This document shows positions 1 to 10,747 of a stretch of DNA of 64,000 nt, one piece after another (the stretch's first letter is position 1; each line of letters starts with the position of its first letter). The stretch is taken from assembly GCA_009782565.1 (NCBI GenBank), contig WRIU01000002.1:218470-282469 (forward strand). The letters run 5' to 3'. Both the position numbers and the translations under genes were made by a program. The notes under the pieces are model-generated. The model saw nothing but the letters and a program-made list of their open reading frames with translations. It had not been told where the DNA came from and ran no database searches. The DNA comes from Betaproteobacteria bacterium (lineage in GTDB: Bacteria; Pseudomonadota; Gammaproteobacteria; Burkholderiales; Rhodocyclaceae).

Positions 1-749
1 TCGTCCGCGCGCTGATGGAGCGTCTGCCGCTGGAGAGCATCGTCTATTTCGGCGATACCGCGCGCGTACCCTATGGCGTCAAATCGGTGGCGACGATCGA
101 GCATTTCACCGCCCAGATCGTCGACTTCCTGTTGCGGCGGGAAGTCAAGATGCTGATCGTTGCCTGCAACACGATGGCTGCCGTGGCTTTGAAAACCATT
201 ACAGCGCGCGCCGGGGACATCCCTGTGCTCGATGTCATCGAAGCCGGCGCGCGCGCCGCCGTGGACGTATCGAGCGGTGGGCGCATCGGCGTCATTGCTA
301 CGCCGACCACGATCAACAGCAACGCCTATGCACGGCGGATACACGCGCTCGACCCTGGCGCGCGCGTCTATTCGCAAGCCTGCCCGCTCTTCGTGCCGCT
401 CGTGGAAGAAGGCTGGCTCGATCACCCGGTCACACGGCTCACGGCGCAGGAATATCTGCGCCCGGTGCTGGCCGAAGATGTCGGAAGCCTGGTGCTCGGA
501 TGTACGCATTACCCTTTGATCAAGCCGCTATTGCGTGAGGTGGCGGGAGAGAAAGTCAAACTCATTGATTCGGCGGAGACGACAGCCGAACTGGCCGCAG
601 ACAGGTTGCGGGAAGCGGGGCTGGCCGCGAGCGGGCTGGAACCGGCGGCCTATCGCACTTTCGTGACCGATGTGCCGTTGCGGTTTCAGACCATTGGGGA
701 GCGATTCCTGGGGCGCTCGCTGGGAGAGGTCGAGTTGGTGGAGTGGTGA
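1..749 (+). CDS. murI: Glutamate racemase, 5' end cut by window edge
   Basis: Interconverts L- and D-glutamate, supplying D-glutamate for peptidoglycan in the cytoplasm. The reading frame is open from base 3 (VRAL before the first Met), so the gene begins before the window and the Met at base 15 is internal. Both catalytic cysteine motifs of the Asp/Glu racemase family are present, ACNTMA and GCTHYPL, as is the substrate-loop motif YFGDTARVPYG. About 20-25 N-terminal residues, including the DSGxGGL motif, appear to be missing relative to the usual length of about 265 aa. It ends 75 bases before aroC on the same strand. Confidence 0.95.
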   Translation, partial: VRALMERLPLESIVYFGDTARVPYGVKSVATIEHFTAQIVDFLLRREVKMLIVACNTMAAVALKTITARAGDIPVLDVIEAGARAAVDVSSGGRIGVIATPTTINSNAYARRIHALDPGARVYSQACPLFVPLVEEGWLDHPVTRLTAQEYLRPVLAEDVGSLVLGCTHYPLIKPLLREVAGEKVKLIDSAETTAELAADRLREAGLAASGLEPAAYRTFVTDVPLRFQTIGERFLGRSLGEVELVEW

Positions 750-823
750 GGTCTTCGGGCGCTGACGACGCATGAGTCTTGCTGCTAGACTTGATATCCT
801 CCGCTTACACGACAGGCGCATCT

Positions 824-1960
824 ATGTCCGGCAATACTTTCGGTACTCTGTTTTGTGTCACCTCTTTTGGTGAATCCCATGGTCCGGCCATCGGCTGCGT
901 GGTTGACGGTTGTCCGCCAAGGCTACCGCTTGCGGAGGCGGACATCCAGGCCGACCTCGATCGCCGCAAGCCCGGGACTTCACGCCATGTCACCCAGCGC
1001 CGCGAGCCGGACGAGGTGGAAATACTCTCCGGGGTTTTCGAGGGGGCGACGACGGGCGCGCCTATTGCCATGTTGATCCGCAACCAGGATCAGCGCTCGA
1101 AGGATTACAGCGACATCGCCGAACTTTTCCGACCGGGGCACGCCGATTATTCTCATTGGCAGAAGTACGGCGTGCGCGATTACCGTGGCGGCGGGCGCTC
1201 TTCGGCGCGCGAAACGGCGGTGCGGGTGGCGGCGGGGGCCATCGCGCGCAAATGGCTGGCCGAAAAGTTCGGTATCGTGATTCGCGGTTATCTGGCTCAA
1301 CTCGGTGAGATACCCATTCCTTTCGAGTCCTGGGATGTCGTCGCGGGCAGTCCTTTCTTCGCGCCCAATGTTTCCCTTCAGCCCAAACTCGAAGCAACCA
1401 TGGACGACCTGCGCCGCGAGGGGGATTCGATTGGCGCGCGCATCAACGTGGTGGCCAGCGGCGTGCCGGTGGGGTGGGGGGAGCCGGTGTTCGACCGGCT
1501 GGATGCCGACATCGCTTATGCGATGATGGGCATCAACGCAGTGAAGGGGGTCGAGATTGGCGCGGGTTTCGCGTCGGTGGGGCAGCGCGGTTCGGAACAT
1601 GGCGACGAGATTACGTGCGAGGGTTTTTTGTCGAACAATGCGGGCGGGGTGCTCGGCGGCGTGTCGTCGGGGCAGGACGTGGTGGTAAGCATGGCGGTGA
1701 AACCGGCTTCCAGCATCCGCCGTGAAAAGCGTTCGATCAATCTTGCCGGTGAAGCGGTGACGGTGAGCACGCAAGGGCGTCACGACCCCTGCGTGGGCAT
1801 ACGCGCCATTCCCGTGGCCGAGGCCATGCTGGCCCTGGTGCTGATCGACCACGCCTTGCGCCATCGCGCCCAGTGCGGCGATGTGTGTACGAACACCCCC
1901 AGGGTTGCGGCGTTGGCTCCGGAGGGAGATGCACGACCGCCTTCTCCCCGGAAAATGTGA
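824..1960 (+). CDS. aroC: Chorismate synthase
   Basis: Last step of the shikimate pathway: 5-enolpyruvylshikimate-3-phosphate to chorismate, using reduced FMN. I chose the ATG at 824 ([10 protein letters not shown]) because this is the canonical N-terminus; the ORF-track start at 779 is a TTG that adds 15 unrelated residues. Visible signatures are [10 protein letters not shown] near residue 10 and [12 protein letters not shown] near residue 125. At 378 aa it is slightly longer than the usual 360-366 because of a proline/arginine-rich tail after the conserved domain. No strong Shine-Dalgarno sequence precedes the start (only AGGCG). aroK and aroB of the same pathway lie 33 kb downstream. Confidence 0.95.
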   Translation: MSGNTFGTLFCVTSFGESHGPAIGCVVDGCPPRLPLAEADIQADLDRRKPGTSRHVTQRREPDEVEILSGVFEGATTGAPIAMLIRNQDQRSKDYSDIAELFRPGHADYSHWQKYGVRDYRGGGRSSARETAVRVAAGAIARKWLAEKFGIVIRGYLAQLGEIPIPFESWDVVAGSPFFAPNVSLQPKLEATMDDLRREGDSIGARINVVASGVPVGWGEPVFDRLDADIAYAMMGINAVKGVEIGAGFASVGQRGSEHGDEITCEGFLSNNAGGVLGGVSSGQDVVVSMAVKPASSIRREKRSINLAGEAVTVSTQGRHDPCVGIRAIPVAEAMLALVLIDHALRHRAQCGDVCTNTPRVAALAPEGDARPPSPRKM

Positions 1961-1994
1961 GTGCGGCAGTCCAACGCATTGAAGGTGTCCGCTG

Positions 1995-2003
1995 TGCTAC
2001 ACT
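1995..2003 (+). promoter_or_regulatory. Candidate extended -10 promoter for the outer membrane protein gene
   Basis: TGCTACACT matches an extended -10 element (TGn plus a TATAAT-like hexamer) in the gap between aroC and the barrel protein gene, about 78 bases before its ATG. I see no good -35 at 17 bp spacing, so this is a weak call. Confidence 0.35.
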
Positions 2004-2080
2004 CGAAATGATGGTGGACTTTTAAGTCTTGTGCCTTTTGTTTTTTTCCGCAGCAACTCAAGCAAAGGAGGAGATGAATC

Positions 2081-2764
2081 ATGAAACGAAGTGTCGGATT
2101 GCTGACCCTGGCCGTCCTGCTTGCCGCTCCTTCCCTGGCCATCGCCGACGGCATCGGCCTCTACATAGCCCCAAAACTGATTGACGGCTACGCCCGGATG
2201 CAAGATGTAAAGGATGTTAGTCCTTCTGGTGATGTAAATAGAAAATGGAGTGACAATGACAGCACCTTTGGCGCCGCCTTGACTCTGGGTTATGACTTTC
2301 ATCAGAAATTCCAGATTCCCTTACGCGCGGATTTGGAATATGCCGCCTTTGGCAATGTTACCGGCAAAGAAACTTGGCGATCCTTCGGTGGAAAATTCTC
2401 CTACAAGCAAACGCTGAAGATACAGACCTTGTTTCTGAACGCCTATTACGATTTCCGCAACAGATCGGCCTTCACGCCCTACGCGGGGGGCGGTTTCGGT
2501 CTGGCCTCCATCAAGGCTAATGGCCGATATGAGACTTACTGGAGTTACAGCGATTCGTACGGCGCGAAAAGCACGACCAATTTTGCCTGGAATATCGGGG
2601 GGGGTGTGGCGTACAAGGTCAGCGAACAGTTCAGCCTGGATCTGGGCTACCGTTTTGCCGGACTGGGCAAGGCCAAGACGAAAGTGGATGAATACGGTTA
2701 TGTTCTCAAAACCAGAGACGTCTACATGAGCCAGTTCCTGTTGGGGGCACGCTTTACCTTCTGA
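2081..2764 (+). CDS. Outer membrane beta-barrel (opacity-like) protein
   Basis: A 227-aa protein with a clear Sec signal peptide (MKRSVGLLTLAVLLAAPSLAIA, cleavage near residue 22). The mature part alternates polar and aromatic residues as in small eight-stranded OMPs, contains a PYAGGGFGLASI segment typical of the OmpA/Opa-like barrel superfamily, and ends in Phe, the usual barrel C-terminal signal. A strong ribosome site (AAAGGAGG) lies 10 bases before the ATG. It stands alone between aroC and leuC with its own terminator, so it is probably monocistronic. The exact function (adhesin, porin-like or structural) cannot be told from sequence. Confidence 0.8.
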   Translation: MKRSVGLLTLAVLLAAPSLAIADGIGLYIAPKLIDGYARMQDVKDVSPSGDVNRKWSDNDSTFGAALTLGYDFHQKFQIPLRADLEYAAFGNVTGKETWRSFGGKFSYKQTLKIQTLFLNAYYDFRNRSAFTPYAGGGFGLASIKANGRYETYWSYSDSYGAKSTTNFAWNIGGGVAYKVSEQFSLDLGYRFAGLGKAKTKVDEYGYVLKTRDVYMSQFLLGARFTF

Positions 2765-2787
2765 GCAATAACCGCTGTCACATCATG

Positions 2788-2834
2788 CGCGGCGCGGCGT
2801 TCGCCAACGGCGGGCCGCGCCGCGTTTCTTTTTG
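2788..2834 (+). terminator. Rho-independent terminator after the barrel protein gene
   Basis: Perfect 10-bp GC stem (CGCGGCGCGG / CCGCGCCGCG) separated by a 17-base loop and followed directly by TTTCTTTTT. It isolates the barrel gene from leuC. Confidence 0.85.
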
Positions 2835-2957
2835 ATGTCCGGCGCACGAGGCGGGTGCGCGCATGTACCGGCCATGCAGCGTTTTTCGGCTACCACTGCG
2901 GATAGCCGTGTGAAATAATTAGCAGCTTCTTTCTCCAAAAGGCTGTTGAAACGTCTG

Positions 2958-4367
2958 ATGAGTGCCTGGACGCTGTACGAAAAACTGTGGTCGGATCACG
3001 TCGTCCGCGAAGAGCCGGATGGTACGGCGCTGATTTACATCGACCGCCATCTGGTGCATGAAGTCACCAGCCCGCAAGCCTTTGAAGGGTTGAAACTCGC
3101 AGGGCGCAAGCCCTGGCGCGTCTCTTCCATCGTGGCGAGTGCCGATCACAATACGCCGACCGACCATTGGGAAGAGGGCATCCTCGACCCGGTTTCCCGC
3201 CAGCAGGTGGAAACGCTCGACGCCAATATCCGTGAAACCGGCGCGCTGGCTTATTTCCCGTTCAAGGACTCGCGTCAGGGCATCGTGCATGTGATCGGCC
3301 CGGAAAACGGCGCGGTGCTGCCTGGGATGACGGTCGTCTGCGGCGATTCGCACACCTCTACGCATGGCGCGTTCGCGGCGATGGCGCACGGCATCGGCAC
3401 TTCCGAAGTCGAGCATGTGCTGGCGACGCAATGCCTGGTACAGAAAAAATCGAAAACCATGCTGATCCGGGTCGAAGGCCGCTTGGGCAAGGGTGTGACC
3501 GCCAAGGATGTGGCGCTGGCCATCATCGGCAGGATCGGTACGGCGGGCGGTACGGGGTATGCGATGGAGTTTGGCGGTTCCGCCATTCGCGCCCTTTCGA
3601 TGGAAGGGCGGATGACGCTCTGCAATATGGCGATTGAGGCCGGGGCGCGATTGGGGCTGGTGGCCGTCGACGAGGTGACGATCAATTACCTGAAGAATCG
3701 CCCCTTTTCGCCGCGCAGCGAGGATTGGGACAAGGCGGTGAAGGTCTGGCGCACGCTGCGTTCGGATGAAGGCGCTACGTTCGACCGTATCATGGAGCTG
3801 AACGCGACGGAAATCCTGCCACAGATAACGTGGGGTACGTCGCCGGAAATGGTCGTGCCCGTGACCGGCATGGTTCCAGACCCCCGGAAGGAAGCGGATA
3901 TGGCAAAGCGGGAAGGGATGGAACGCGCGCTCGCTTACATGGGATTGCAGGCGAATATGCCCATCCAGTCGATCAGGATCGACAAGGTGTTCATCGGCTC
4001 CTGTACCAATTCCCGCATCGAGGATTTGCGTCAGGCGGCGGCGGTTTTGAAAGGCCGCCGGAGGGCGGAGAACGTCAGGCTTGCGCTGGCCGTGCCGGGT
4101 TCCGGTCTGGTCAAACGCCAAGCGGAAGCGGAAGGGCTGCATGAGATTTTCATCGCTGCCGGGTTTGAATGGCGCGAACCGGGCTGTTCGATGTGCCTTG
4201 CCATGAACGCCGACCGGTTGGAGCCGGGCGAGCGTTGTGCCTCCACGTCGAACCGCAATTTTGAAGGCCGCCAGGGGCCGGGGGGCCGTACTCACCTGGT
4301 CAGTCCGGCGATGGCCGCTGCTGCTGCCATTGCCGGGCATTTCGCCGATGTACGGGACATTCTTTGA
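2958..4367 (+). CDS. leuC: 3-isopropylmalate dehydratase large subunit
   Basis: Isomerises 2-isopropylmalate to 3-isopropylmalate in leucine synthesis, as a heterodimer with LeuD. The start is the ATG at 2958 ([11 protein letters not shown]); the track start at 2946 is a TTG. The 469-aa length is normal. The aconitase-family 4Fe-4S cysteine ligands are visible in GSCTNSR and GCSMC, together with the substrate-site segment [12 protein letters not shown]. It heads leuC-ecn-leuD-leuB, followed closely by asd. An imperfect hairpin (CGGCTA...TAGCCG) and an AATAAT box lie just upstream and may mark its promoter region. Confidence 0.97.
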   Translation: MSAWTLYEKLWSDHVVREEPDGTALIYIDRHLVHEVTSPQAFEGLKLAGRKPWRVSSIVASADHNTPTDHWEEGILDPVSRQQVETLDANIRETGALAYFPFKDSRQGIVHVIGPENGAVLPGMTVVCGDSHTSTHGAFAAMAHGIGTSEVEHVLATQCLVQKKSKTMLIRVEGRLGKGVTAKDVALAIIGRIGTAGGTGYAMEFGGSAIRALSMEGRMTLCNMAIEAGARLGLVAVDEVTINYLKNRPFSPRSEDWDKAVKVWRTLRSDEGATFDRIMELNATEILPQITWGTSPEMVVPVTGMVPDPRKEADMAKREGMERALAYMGLQANMPIQSIRIDKVFIGSCTNSRIEDLRQAAAVLKGRRRAENVRLALAVPGSGLVKRQAEAEGLHEIFIAAGFEWREPGCSMCLAMNADRLEPGERCASTSNRNFEGRQGPGGRTHLVSPAMAAAAAIAGHFADVRDIL

Positions 4368-4382
4368 TTACGGGGGACTGAA

Positions 4383-4517
4383 ATGAAACGGGGAACATTG
4401 TTTTGCATCATTTTGCTGATGGTTTTCGTTTCCGGTTTGACGGCCTGCAATACCGTGCGCGGTGTCGGCAAGGACGTCGAGGCGGGAGGAAAGGCGATTC
4501 AGAGAGCGTCACAATGA
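4383..4517 (+). CDS. Entericidin-like small lipoprotein
   Basis: A 44-aa ORF too short for the ORF track: MKRGTLFCIILLMVFVSGLT, then ACNTVRGVGKDVEAGGKAIQ and a short tail. It has a lipoprotein signal peptide with lipobox GLTAC and a mature chain of about 23 residues containing the GVGKDVEAGGKAI signature of the EcnA/EcnB entericidin family (small cell-envelope lipoproteins, EcnB-type linked to stress lysis). It lies between leuC and leuD, a location I recall for such genes in other betaproteobacteria. It is probably co-transcribed with the leu genes; its envelope role has no evident link to leucine synthesis. Confidence 0.85.
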   Translation: MKRGTLFCIILLMVFVSGLTACNTVRGVGKDVEAGGKAIQRASQ

Positions 4518-4585
4518 AGCTGGAAGTGAAGCTGGAAGGTTTGGTTTCATAAAGCTGAACGGGGCGTTTCGCAACAGGAACACGC

Positions 4586-5227
4586 ATGGAAAAATTCGTT
4601 ACTTTTACGGGTCTCGTCGCCCCGCTGGATCGCAACAACGTCGATACGGATGCGATCATCCCCAAGCAATTCCTGAAGTCCATCAAGCGCTCCGGGTTCG
4701 GGCCGAACGCGTTCGATGAATGGCGCTATCTGGATCAGGGCGAACCGGGCATGGACAATAGCCTCCGCCCCCTGAATCCCGGATTTGTGCTCAATCAGGA
4801 GCGTTACCGGGGCGCGTCGATTTTGCTTGCCCGCGCCAATTTCGGCTGCGGCTCCAGCCGCGAGCACGCGCCCTGGGCGTTGGCGGATTTCGGTTTCAAG
4901 GTGATTCTGGCCGAGTCGTTTGCCGATATTTTTTTCAATAACTGTTTCAAGAATGGGCTTTTGCCTTTGGGGTTGCCCAAGGCGGAAATCGACGCGCTTT
5001 TCGGCCTCACCGAGCATATGCCGGGATTTTCGCTGACCGTGAACCTGGCGGAACAGACGATTGTTCGACCCGATGGCGCTGTAATTCCATTTCAGGTGGA
5101 TGCGTTTCGCAAGGAATGCCTGCTGAACGGTTGGGACGGCATCGGCCTGACCTTGCGCCACGCCGATGAAATCCGTGCGTTCGAGGAGCGCCGCAGGCAG
5201 ACGTACCCGTGGCTGTTTGTGGCCTGA
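4586..5227 (+). CDS. leuD: 3-isopropylmalate dehydratase small subunit
   Basis: Swivel-domain partner of LeuC; together they form isopropylmalate isomerase. The 213-aa length and the N-terminal [20 protein letters not shown] are typical. The substrate-recognition segment [15 protein letters not shown] is complete. It starts with ATG after a CAGGAAC ribosome site, 68 bases after the entericidin gene, and is followed 16 bases later by leuB, indicating one transcript. Confidence 0.97.
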   Translation: MEKFVTFTGLVAPLDRNNVDTDAIIPKQFLKSIKRSGFGPNAFDEWRYLDQGEPGMDNSLRPLNPGFVLNQERYRGASILLARANFGCGSSREHAPWALADFGFKVILAESFADIFFNNCFKNGLLPLGLPKAEIDALFGLTEHMPGFSLTVNLAEQTIVRPDGAVIPFQVDAFRKECLLNGWDGIGLTLRHADEIRAFEERRRQTYPWLFVA

Positions 5228-5243
5228 TTAAAAAGGATAATGA

Positions 5244-6305
<1,062 letters not shown>

Positions 6306-6376
6306 TTTGACACACGTTATTTCGCGTAATGAGGTTTTCCGCGCGGAGCGAGTTTTGGTTTTGTAGTGAGGAAAGC

Positions 6377-7510
6377 ATGAAACGAGTAGGTCTGGTAGGT
6401 TGGAGAGGAATGGTGGGTTCCGTGCTGATGCAGCGGATGACGGAAGAGAATGATTTCGCTCTTTTTGAACCCATTTATTTTTCGACCTCCAACGCGGGCG
6501 GACAAGCGCCTGTTTTCGGCGGCAAACAGGCCGCGCAGCCCTTGCAGGATGCGGCTGATATTGATGTGCTCAGGACGTGCGACATCGTCGTTACCTGTCA
6601 GGGCGGCGATTACACGAAAGAAGTGTTTCCCAAGCTGCGCGGTGCGGGTTGGCAGGGACACTGGATCGACGCCGCGTCGGCGCTCAGGATGGCGGACGAC
6701 GCAGTCATCATTCTCGACCCGGTCAACCTGGATGTCATCAAAGGCGCGCTCGTGAAGGGCGGCAAGAACTGGATAGGCGGGAATTGCACGGTGTCCTTAA
6801 TGCTGATGGGGCTGGGCGGGCTGTTCCAACACGACCTCGTCGAATGGGTCTCGTCGATGACCTACCAGGCTGCTTCCGGCGCGGGGGCGCAAAACATGCG
6901 CGAACTGCTCTCGCAGATGGGCGCGCTCCACGCGTCGGTGGCCGATTTGCTTGCCGACCCGGCTTCGGCCATTCTCGGCATCGACCGTAAAGTGGCTGAA
7001 ACCATGCGTTCCCCGGCTTTCCCAACCAAAAATTTCCGTGGCGTGCCGCTGGCGGGCAGCCTCATCCCGTGGATCGACGTGCCGGTCGAGTGCGGGCAGT
7101 CGAAGGAAGAATGGAAGGGCGGCGCGGAGTGCAACAAGATTCTCGGCAAGCCGCCGTTCCGCACGGCGGGCAGCATCCCGGTCGACGGCCTGTGCGTGCG
7201 TGTCGGGGCCATGCGCTGCCATTCACAGGGGCTGACCATCAAACTGAAAAAGGATGTGCCGCTCGACGAGGTTTCCGGAATGATTGCTTCGGCCAACGAA
7301 TGGGTGAAGGTCGTGCCGAACGAACGCGAGATTTCCGAGCGTGAACTGACCCCTGCCGCAGTGACGGGAACGCTTTCCGTCCCTATTGGCCGACTTCACA
7401 AATTGGCGATGGGTCCGGAGTACCTTGGAGCGTTTACCGTTGGAGATCAGTTGTTATGGGGTGCTGCGGAACCGTTGCGCCGTATGTTACGCATCTTGCT
7501 CGATCAATGA
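6377..7510 (+). CDS. asd: Aspartate-semialdehyde dehydrogenase
   Basis: NADPH-dependent reduction of aspartyl phosphate to aspartate semialdehyde, feeding lysine/diaminopimelate, threonine and methionine synthesis. The start is the ATG at 6377 ([15 protein letters not shown], Rossmann GxxGxxG-type motif) preceded by GAGGAAAG; the ORF-track start at 6329 adds an implausible leader. The catalytic cysteine motif [15 protein letters not shown] and the conserved [16 protein letters not shown] segment are present. The 377-aa length fits the gamma/betaproteobacterial Asd class. It lies 71 bases after leuB and directly before fimV, a conserved neighbour order. Confidence 0.97.
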   Translation: MKRVGLVGWRGMVGSVLMQRMTEENDFALFEPIYFSTSNAGGQAPVFGGKQAAQPLQDAADIDVLRTCDIVVTCQGGDYTKEVFPKLRGAGWQGHWIDAASALRMADDAVIILDPVNLDVIKGALVKGGKNWIGGNCTVSLMLMGLGGLFQHDLVEWVSSMTYQAASGAGAQNMRELLSQMGALHASVADLLADPASAILGIDRKVAETMRSPAFPTKNFRGVPLAGSLIPWIDVPVECGQSKEEWKGGAECNKILGKPPFRTAGSIPVDGLCVRVGAMRCHSQGLTIKLKKDVPLDEVSGMIASANEWVKVVPNEREISERELTPAAVTGTLSVPIGRLHKLAMGPEYLGAFTVGDQLLWGAAEPLRRMLRILLDQ

Positions 7511-7613
7511 ATACGGATGTAATATCCGGCAATGGAGAACGCCAATGCTGATACGGAGAAACATTTTTTTATGGATGTCCTCCGCAGTCGCGTTGGTGGT
7601 ATTCTTTTCCAGT

Positions 7614-7642
7614 TTGAAACGGTTGCTACAAGTACCTAGAAT
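7614..7642 (+). promoter_or_regulatory. Sigma-70 type promoter for fimV
   Basis: TTGAAA and TAGAAT hexamers separated by exactly 17 bp, about 75 bases before the fimV start in a 207-base AT-richer gap after asd. The fit to consensus is good (4/6 and 5/6). Confidence 0.55.
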
Positions 7643-7717
7643 TAATGGTAAATTGCAGCTTCCATTTCGTGATATATCGCCCTTTGCTTGGTTGATGAAG
7701 GGGAGCAGGTTTTGAGG

Positions 7718-10693
7718 ATGGCGATGAAACCGATTATTAAAGTGCCCCTGATCGCGGCAGCGGTTCTCTTTTTACCATTTGGCGCGCAGGCTGCCGGACT
7801 CGGTGAGTTTACCGTCCGGAGTATGCTGGGAGAGCCGCTGAATGCTGAAATTCAGCTCAATGCGACCCAACAGGAGCTACAGTCACTGACAGCCCGCGTT
7901 GCTCCGGCCGAAGCGTTTTCGCAGGGGGGGATTCCTTACGCCAGCTTCGTGCCCAATGTACGAGTTACGGTCGAAAATCGGGGTGACCGCTCGGTGCTGA
8001 GACTCAGCAGCGATGTTCCGGTCAACGAGGCCATTGCCAGTTTGGTCATTCAGTTGAACTGGGATGACGGGCGTTTGGCGCGAACTTATAACTTCCTGCT
8101 CGAACCGCGTGACCTGGTCATTCGGCAGCCCGCTCCTGTCGAGCCTACGGTGGCCGCTCCACCCACGCCGCCCCCGCCTATGGTCGAGAGCCCGCCTCCG
8201 CCTCTGCCGGAGATTCAGGTTGCACAGGCTTCGGATCCGGTTCCGGCTGCGGAATTGGATCTTGGGGATGAGCCGACGTTCGTTTATTCGGGGCCGGAGC
8301 CCGAACCCGAACCTATCCAGTTTGTGCAGGAACCCGCTCCTGTGGCCGCCATGCAGCAGGAAAGGCCGCCGGTCGAACCTGAAAGGGACGTTCCGCCGCA
8401 GATGCCGTATACCGCGCCAACTCCCGCTTATTTTCCAGAAGCCGACGGAGGCGACCATACCGTCAAGTACGGTGAGACCTTGGGAGCCATTGCCAGCCGC
8501 CGTATGCCTGCGGATGTGACGCTCGACCAGATGATGATGGCCTTGTACCGTGCCAACCAGACGGCGTTCATCGACAGCAACATCAACCGGCTCAGAACCG
8601 GGGTCATCCTCAAGATGCCGTCTGCCGATGAAGTGCGGAGCACCAGCGCCGCCGATGCGCGCAGGGAAGTGCGAGTCCAGGCGAGAGATTTCAATGCCTG
8701 GCGCGCGCAGGTAGCTTCGGAAGCGGTTCGCCGCCCTGCGAGTTCAACGGAAGAAGACGCAGGGATGTCGCGCGGTATCGATGCGGTTCCGCCGGTTGCC
8801 GAGCAGGATCGCGACAAGGTGGTGATTGCTTCTCAGGAAAGCTCCGGGCAAGGCGGCGATGCTGCCCGTATACAGGAGTTGGAAACAGACCTTGCTGCGG
8901 CGGAGAATGCACAGAGAGAGGCTTCGGAAAGAGTCAGGGAACTCGAGGCAATCAAGAGCCTGGAAGATCAGCGTACCAAGTTGCAGGAACAGATTGCTTC
9001 TGCGCCGTCCGAGCAGCCTGTAACCGAAACGCCCCCCGCTCCAGTGGTCGAGGAGACGCCTCCCACAGCCGAAGCATCAGCGTCTTCTGAACCTGCCGCT
9101 GCCGAGTCTGAAAGTACGCAGGATGCCGCAATAAAAGTAGAAAACGATTTTCAATCTCAGGATCAAGAAGACGACCCGCTGATAGCGAAGCTGAAGGAGT
9201 TGATAGCCGATCCGGCTGTTGTGGGGGTTGTCGCGCTGGTTGCCTTGCTTCTGTTCGGTTTTCTTGCTTTCCGTTCCTGGCAGCGCAAACGTTCTGATAT
9301 CGGGCTGGACACCCTCTCGCAAGATGCGACGAGCATGTTCCCGGGTGAGGCGACTTCGATCTTCGGGGACAACGGCGGGCAGAGCGTGGATACCACCGCC
9401 AGCAGCGTCATTCATACCGATTTCAGCCAGACCGGGTTGTCGATCGACACGAACGAAGGGGTCGACCCGGTGGCCGAGGCCGATGTTTATATGGCCTATG
9501 GGCGTGACAGCCAGGCCGAGGAAATCCTCAATGACGCGCTCAAGTCCGATCCGAAGCGTGGTGCGATTTACGTCAAGCTGCTTGAAATCTATGCCCAAAG
9601 GCAAGATCTGACGCAGTTCGAGGCCACGGCTTCCGAGCTCTTTTCCCGCACGGAAGGCCAAGGCCGGGATTGGGAAAAGGCGGTGCAAATGGGGCGTCGG
9701 CTCGATCCCTCCAATCCGCTCTATTCCGGCAAGCCGTCCAGGCAGGGAGGTGGTGAACTTTCAAAATTGCCAGGGCTTGAACCTACCCTCGAAGAGCCCT
9801 CCAGTCTGGATATGGGCGCACCCACGACAGGCTCCGGTATGGCTCTGTCCGGCCTGGATTTTGGAACCTCGCCGACGACGGACGAGTCCTCAGCGGCGAA
9901 TGCCGGGCAACTGAAAGAAACTGCAGTAATGCAGGGTCAAATGGACGATGCGCTATCGACTCGGGCAGCTACCAGTACCATTCCGAGCGCACAGGCAAAG
10001 CCCAAGCGGTCGGGGTCCGCGCAGACTGCCGCCGCCGGTCCTGCCACGGAAGTCGATTTCCAGTTTGAACCGGCGGAAACCACGCCAAAGGCTGCGGGCA
10101 GTATCGACTTCGATCTCGGCAAATCGCAGGCGGTTTCCGAAGCGGGCAAACAGCCTATTTCCGTCACCGTGTCCAGGCAGCCTGCCGCAGGTGTTGCTTC
10201 CAGGCAGCCAACAGGCGTTTCTTCCAAGAAAGCCGGTAGCAGGCCAGCCGCGCCCAAGACAGCGGGCGATCTGGCCGGGCCGTTTGATTTCGATTTGCCC
10301 GCGCAAGGTCAGGGTGCCTCCGGCGACATGAGCGGGACGGTCGTGCTGCCATCCGCACGGGGTGGCAATGAACGCGGCGATGACGTGACGCTGGATCTTG
10401 AGAAAACCAGTTTCGATCCGGACGCGCTCGATTTCGACCTTAACCTCGATCTCAAGCAGGACGCTGCTACGGGTTCATTCTCTCCCAAGGCCGGGGACTC
10501 TCGCTCGCCCGCATCCAACGGCCTGACCGATGCGGTAGACGCGGGCGAAATCGACACCAAGCTTGAACTGGCGCTGGCCTATGGGGATATGGGCGATACC
10601 GAAGGCGCGCTGGAACTGCTCAAGGAGGTCGTCGCCCAAGGCAATGCCGCACAGAAGGCGGAAGCCAAGGCATTGATTGCCAAGCTGGGTTGA
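7718..10693 (+). CDS. fimV: FimV/HubP-type polar pilus assembly protein
   Basis: Large inner-membrane protein that organises the cell pole and promotes type IV pilus and type II secretion assembly. From the ATG at 7718 it is 991 aa; the ATG at 7724 (better spaced from GAGG) is an equal alternative. Order of parts: signal peptide (about 1-25); FimV N-domain (GLGEFTVRSMLGEPLNAEI); Pro-rich stretch; LysM-like peptidoglycan-binding domain (about 246-303, HTVKYGETLGAIASRRM); coiled coil (about 385-430); one transmembrane helix (about 496-518); a TPR unit (VYMAYGRDSQAEEILNDAL); acidic low-complexity linker; conserved FimV C-terminal TPR motif (LELALAYGDMGDTEGALELL). pilMNOPQ, with which it would act, are in the same window. 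Confidence 0.93.
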   Translation: MAMKPIIKVPLIAAAVLFLPFGAQAAGLGEFTVRSMLGEPLNAEIQLNATQQELQSLTARVAPAEAFSQGGIPYASFVPNVRVTVENRGDRSVLRLSSDVPVNEAIASLVIQLNWDDGRLARTYNFLLEPRDLVIRQPAPVEPTVAAPPTPPPPMVESPPPPLPEIQVAQASDPVPAAELDLGDEPTFVYSGPEPEPEPIQFVQEPAPVAAMQQERPPVEPERDVPPQMPYTAPTPAYFPEADGGDHTVKYGETLGAIASRRMPADVTLDQMMMALYRANQTAFIDSNINRLRTGVILKMPSADEVRSTSAADARREVRVQARDFNAWRAQVASEAVRRPASSTEEDAGMSRGIDAVPPVAEQDRDKVVIASQESSGQGGDAARIQELETDLAAAENAQREASERVRELEAIKSLEDQRTKLQEQIASAPSEQPVTETPPAPVVEETPPTAEASASSEPAAAESESTQDAAIKVENDFQSQDQEDDPLIAKLKELIADPAVVGVVALVALLLFGFLAFRSWQRKRSDIGLDTLSQDATSMFPGEATSIFGDNGGQSVDTTASSVIHTDFSQTGLSIDTNEGVDPVAEADVYMAYGRDSQAEEILNDALKSDPKRGAIYVKLLEIYAQRQDLTQFEATASELFSRTEGQGRDWEKAVQMGRRLDPSNPLYSGKPSRQGGGELSKLPGLEPTLEEPSSLDMGAPTTGSGMALSGLDFGTSPTTDESSAANAGQLKETAVMQGQMDDALSTRAATSTIPSAQAKPKRSGSAQTAAAGPATEVDFQFEPAETTPKAAGSIDFDLGKSQAVSEAGKQPISVTVSRQPAAGVASRQPTGVSSKKAGSRPAAPKTAGDLAGPFDFDLPAQGQGASGDMSGTVVLPSARGGNERGDDVTLDLEKTSFDPDALDFDLNLDLKQDAATGSFSPKAGDSRSPASNGLTDAVDAGEIDTKLELALAYGDMGDTEGALELLKEVVAQGNAAQKAEAKALIAKLG

Positions 10694-10710
10694 TTCGGCT
10701 ATTCCAGTTT

Positions 10711-10747
10711 GCCGCCGCCGGATTTGTCCTGCGGCGGCTCTCTCTTT
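10711..10747 (+). terminator. Rho-independent terminator after fimV
   Basis: An 11-bp stem with one mismatch (GCCGCCGCCGG / CCTGCGGCGGC), a 6-base loop, then TCTCTCTTT. It runs right up to the likely start of the next gene, which would therefore need its own promoter or read-through. Confidence 0.6.

Noticed and set aside
2919-4340. 473-aa reverse ORF opposite leuC
   Set aside because: Shadow of leuC; no ribosome site and no known motif.
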